Assembly (NCBI RefSeq): GCF_937127095.1
Contig: NZ_CAKZLP010000068.1
Coordinates: 1 to 64,000 of the forward strand
DNA from: an uncultured Amphritea sp.
GTDB lineage: Bacteria; Pseudomonadota; Gammaproteobacteria; Pseudomonadales; Balneatricaceae
Reading direction: 5' to 3'
DNA: 64,000 bases
Below the pieces are notes generated by a model, which was not told where the DNA came from, searched no databases, and saw only the letters and a list, made by a program, of their open reading frames with translations. Both the position numbers and the translations under genes were made by a program. Shown here piece after piece: positions 62,283 through 64,000 of this stretch. The first letter of the stretch is position 1; every line of letters starts with the position of its first letter.

Positions 62283-62756
62283 ATGGTAAAGAAGAAAGCA
62301 AAACCCAGTGGCAATACCATCTGCCAGAACAGAAAAGTCCGACATGAGTATTCTATTGATACCAAGTTCGAGGCCGGACTGTCTCTCACCGGATGGGAAG
62401 TAAAAAGCCTCCGCGAAGGTCGCGGCCAGCTTGTAGACTCCTATGTAGTTCTGCATAACGGCGAAGCGTGGCTTGTTGGCGCCCATTTTACGCCCCTGAA
62501 AACTGCATCCACCCATGTTGTGGCTGAACCCACACGCCAGCGCAAACTGCTGCTGCACCGTCGCGAAATTGATCGTCTGATCGGCGCGGTTCAGGCTAAA
62601 GGTTTCACCTGCGTCGCCCTCTCCCTTTACTGGAAGAACGACCGGGTCAAATGCGAAATTGCCCTGGCCAAAGGTAAGAAACAGCATGACAAACGGGATG
62701 CAGAAAAAGAGCGTGACTGGAACCGTCAGAAACAACGCGTACTGGCAGCTAAGTAA
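62283..62756 (+). CDS. smpB: SsrA-binding protein SmpB
   Basis: A 157-residue protein that carries tmRNA to stalled ribosomes. Motifs are NRKVRHEYSIDTKFEAGLSL near residue 17, GWEVKSLREGR near 37 and VALSLYWKNDRVKCEIALAKGKK near 115, and a basic C-terminal tail ends KQRVLAAK. The start matches the family (M-KKKAKPS). It lies 124 bases upstream of ssrA. The promoter position suggests translation from a leaderless mRNA. Confidence 0.96.
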   Translation: MVKKKAKPSGNTICQNRKVRHEYSIDTKFEAGLSLTGWEVKSLREGRGQLVDSYVVLHNGEAWLVGAHFTPLKTASTHVVAEPTRQRKLLLHRREIDRLIGAVQAKGFTCVALSLYWKNDRVKCEIALAKGKKQHDKRDAEKERDWNRQKQRVLAAK

Positions 62757-62797
62757 CCTGTTACTGAGATAAAGCTATATTCTTGCTGTAAACCGGC

Positions 62798-62803
62798 TAT
62801 AAT
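62798..62803 (+). promoter_or_regulatory. Candidate ssrA promoter -10 box
   Basis: TATAAT flanked by CCGGC and GCCGG, about 78 bases upstream of the mature tmRNA 5' end. A second possible -10 (TACTAT) stands directly before the RNA. The leader would be removed by processing. Confidence 0.4.
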
Positions 62804-62880
62804 GCCGGCCCGTCTTACATAACATCCTGACGAATTGCTTCAACAGAACTATCAGGCAATTATGTGGTCGGAAATACTAT

Positions 62881-63239
62881 GGGGGTGACTTGGCTTCGAC
62901 GCTGATTACGAACCCTTTGGTGCATGTCGTGAGTGTAGTGAATCACGTAAATCAATTACTACACAGTTATAGTTGCAAACGACGATAACTACGCTCTAGC
63001 AGCTTAAGTCTGCTTGCGCTGCTCCTTCAGGTGTCTATAACTAGAGGATTTTGCAGTGTCATTCGAGATAGAATCGCCCGGAAGCTTTGTCTCAAGACGA
63101 AGGGTTAAAACTAAAGAGGCTCGCCCTAAACGCCCTGACCTTCGGGCCGTGCTGGGTTAATTAAGTAGAAGTGTCTAAACATGTAGATCTAGAGGCAGAG
63201 GATTGGCGGACGCGGGTTCGAAACCCGCCACCTCCACCA
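62881..63239 (+). ncRNA. ssrA: Transfer-messenger RNA (tmRNA)
   Basis: The 5' end GGGGGTGACTTGGCTTCGAC pairs with the 3' acceptor, and the T-arm GGGTTCGAAACCC plus CACCTCCACCA form the tRNA-like end. The tag reading frame starts at the resume codon GCA at 62975 and encodes ANDDNYALAA followed by TAA at 63005. This tag is the Pseudomonas-type sequence. tmRNA with SmpB rescues stalled ribosomes. A very strong terminator follows within five bases. Confidence 0.97.
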
Positions 63240-63242
63240 AAT

Positions 63243-63285
63243 GCAAAGAAAAAGGGCTGCCCTCCGGGTAGCCCTTTTTCTTTGC
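63243..63285 (+). terminator. Strong terminator after ssrA
   Basis: An extended inverted repeat of about 19 base pairs (GCAAAGAAAAAGGGCT and AGCCCTTTTTCTTTGC flanking a short GC loop). It can terminate in both directions. Confidence 0.88.
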
Positions 63286-63421
63286 TCTGATGAAAGTTGG
63301 GTGGGTATTGAGCAGCCGCGGAGCGGGTTCGAACCGAGCGCGTTTTTTTGCGCGACACATCATCGTCGCTCTTCACGATGACCCGCAGGGCAAGGCCGGA
63401 ACGGCCGCAGTAAACCCACCT

Positions 63422-63574
63422 CTGCACCTTGAAGAAACGGACTTTTGTATATCTGTCACTATGGGAACTGTGGTTTATCAAAAAGATTTACATGTTCCTA
63501 CAGATGGCAGAGACTTACAGAGCCAGGCGGATGCTGCAATGTACGAGTCTACAAAGGCTGGCAAAGAGGGATAA
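63422..63574 (+). pseudogene. Remnant of a GGDEF-domain gene
   Basis: The last ~50 residues of the open frame (ISVTMGTVVYQKDLHVP, then LQSQADAAMYESTKAGKEG) match the C-terminal end of GGDEF diguanylate cyclases, where ADAAMY-AK-GKN is typical. The GGDEF core and the rest of the domain are missing and the upstream part of the frame has no related sequence. This is a fragment left next to ssrA, a common integration site for mobile islands. Confidence 0.65.
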
Positions 63575-63716
63575 GTAAACCCTGACTATATAGAAACCGA
63601 CGAATATAGCGTTTCACGAGCCAGCCAAAACGCTCTGCTATGCTCAAAATACTATGCGCAAGCGCTTAAGCCGCGTTTGATTAAATGATATATGCCCACT
63701 GCTGGAGTCAACTGTC
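63575..63716. other. Gap with no recognised feature
   Basis: AT-rich sequence between the GGDEF remnant and the last gene. I see no RNA gene, terminator or repeat in it. Confidence 0.5.
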
Positions 63717-64000
63717 GTGCTCTTTGGACTATTTAGAATATTTAGTAGAAACAAAAAGAAAACAGCGGATAAGAAGCCGAAGCCAACCAGGCAGTCCAGC
63801 CAGTTGACGGGTAAACCTTCAATGCCTTTTGGAGAACTCTTGAATGAGCCCGCTAATTTGGGCGCGTCCGGATTGTCGCAAGAGATGCTCGCTTCGCTTA
63901 CCGGGTTTGATCTGTTTGTCGCAACACAGATTGATGAAAAACAAGCAGACCGGGCCCGACAATTATGCGAAAGGCTGCCAGACCCGCACCCCGTGCAATC
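63717..64000 (+). CDS. Possible HDOD-domain protein, N-terminal part (cut by window edge)
   Basis: About 94 codons are visible from the GTG at 63717 (GGAG nine bases upstream). A hydrophobic start VLFGLFRIF is followed by a very basic Lys/Pro-rich stretch, a linker, and then LFVATQIDEKQADRARQLCERLPDPHPV, which resembles the beginning of HDOD domains of signalling proteins. The 3' part lies outside the window. Both the start and the family are tentative. Confidence 0.4.
   Translation, partial: MLFGLFRIFSRNKKKTADKKPKPTRQSSQLTGKPSMPFGELLNEPANLGASGLSQEMLASLTGFDLFVATQIDEKQADRARQLCERLPDPHPVQ

Noticed and set aside
63161..63481. Minus-strand open frame of 106 residues and a smaller one across the tmRNA end
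   Set aside because: Both read through the antisense of the ssrA 3' end; products of the VAGFEPAS type are classic false annotations over tRNA-like sequences.

Overview
The window comes from the chromosome of a gammaproteobacterium. The tmRNA tag is ANDDNYALAA. Gene orders such as nudF-yqiB-cpdA-yqiA, xerD-dsbC-hom-thrC, rpsP-rimM-trmD-rplS, grpE-dnaK-dnaJ and ratA-rnfH next to smpB-ssrA are typical of Pseudomonas and Oceanospirillales relatives. A marine Oceanospirillaceae-type host is my inference; no rRNA gene is present to test it.

Layout. 1-2.6 kb: nucleotide and cAMP housekeeping (yqiA, cpdA, yqiB, nudF). 2.8-5.3 kb: an EAL-CBS-GGDEF protein divergent from an exported tyrosine phosphatase. 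5.4-12.5 kb: a minus-strand type VI secretion island with vgrG, a Tle5-type phospholipase D, two Sel1-repeat immunity-like paralogues and two small paralogous membrane proteins, one of them out of frame over a run of nine A. 12.6-25.6 kb: conserved core genes (nfo, recJ, thrC, hom, dsbC, xerD, rplS-trmD-rimM-rpsP, ffh). Two tandem degenerate copies of the ffh 3' end follow ffh. 25.8-31.6 kb: ypjD/corB-type membrane genes, small conserved genes, a Nudix hydrolase and a TonB-dependent receptor.

31.6-44.2 kb: a catabolic and envelope operon of aldehyde dehydrogenase, DUF1302, DUF1329, YCF48-like, MMPL/RND transporter, esterase and alcohol dehydrogenase. It is preceded by a near-perfect sigma-54 promoter and lies divergent from a XylR/DmpR-type activator. 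The logic suggests ester to alcohol to aldehyde to acid, combined with trans-envelope movement of a hydrophobic aromatic-type compound. 44.2-48.4 kb: a six-gene, mostly overlapping operon of a periplasmic membrane-anchored protein, a polyferredoxin, a CcdA-like protein, ExbB, ExbD and TonB, which looks like a TonB energising and redox module.

48.7-64 kb: a Nudix hydrolase, a Pmp3-like peptide, MarC, small conserved genes, dapB, cysE, the dnaJ-dnaK-grpE heat-shock cluster with two clear sigma-32 promoters, recN with a LexA box, fur, bamE, rnfH, ratA, an NSS transporter, smpB (apparently leaderless) and ssrA. The ssrA 3' flank carries a GGDEF remnant and the start of a possible HDOD-domain gene cut by the window edge. 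The least conventional parts are the T6SS island, the sigma-54 operon and the TonB/ferredoxin operon. No tRNA, rRNA, CRISPR array or complete insertion sequence was seen.
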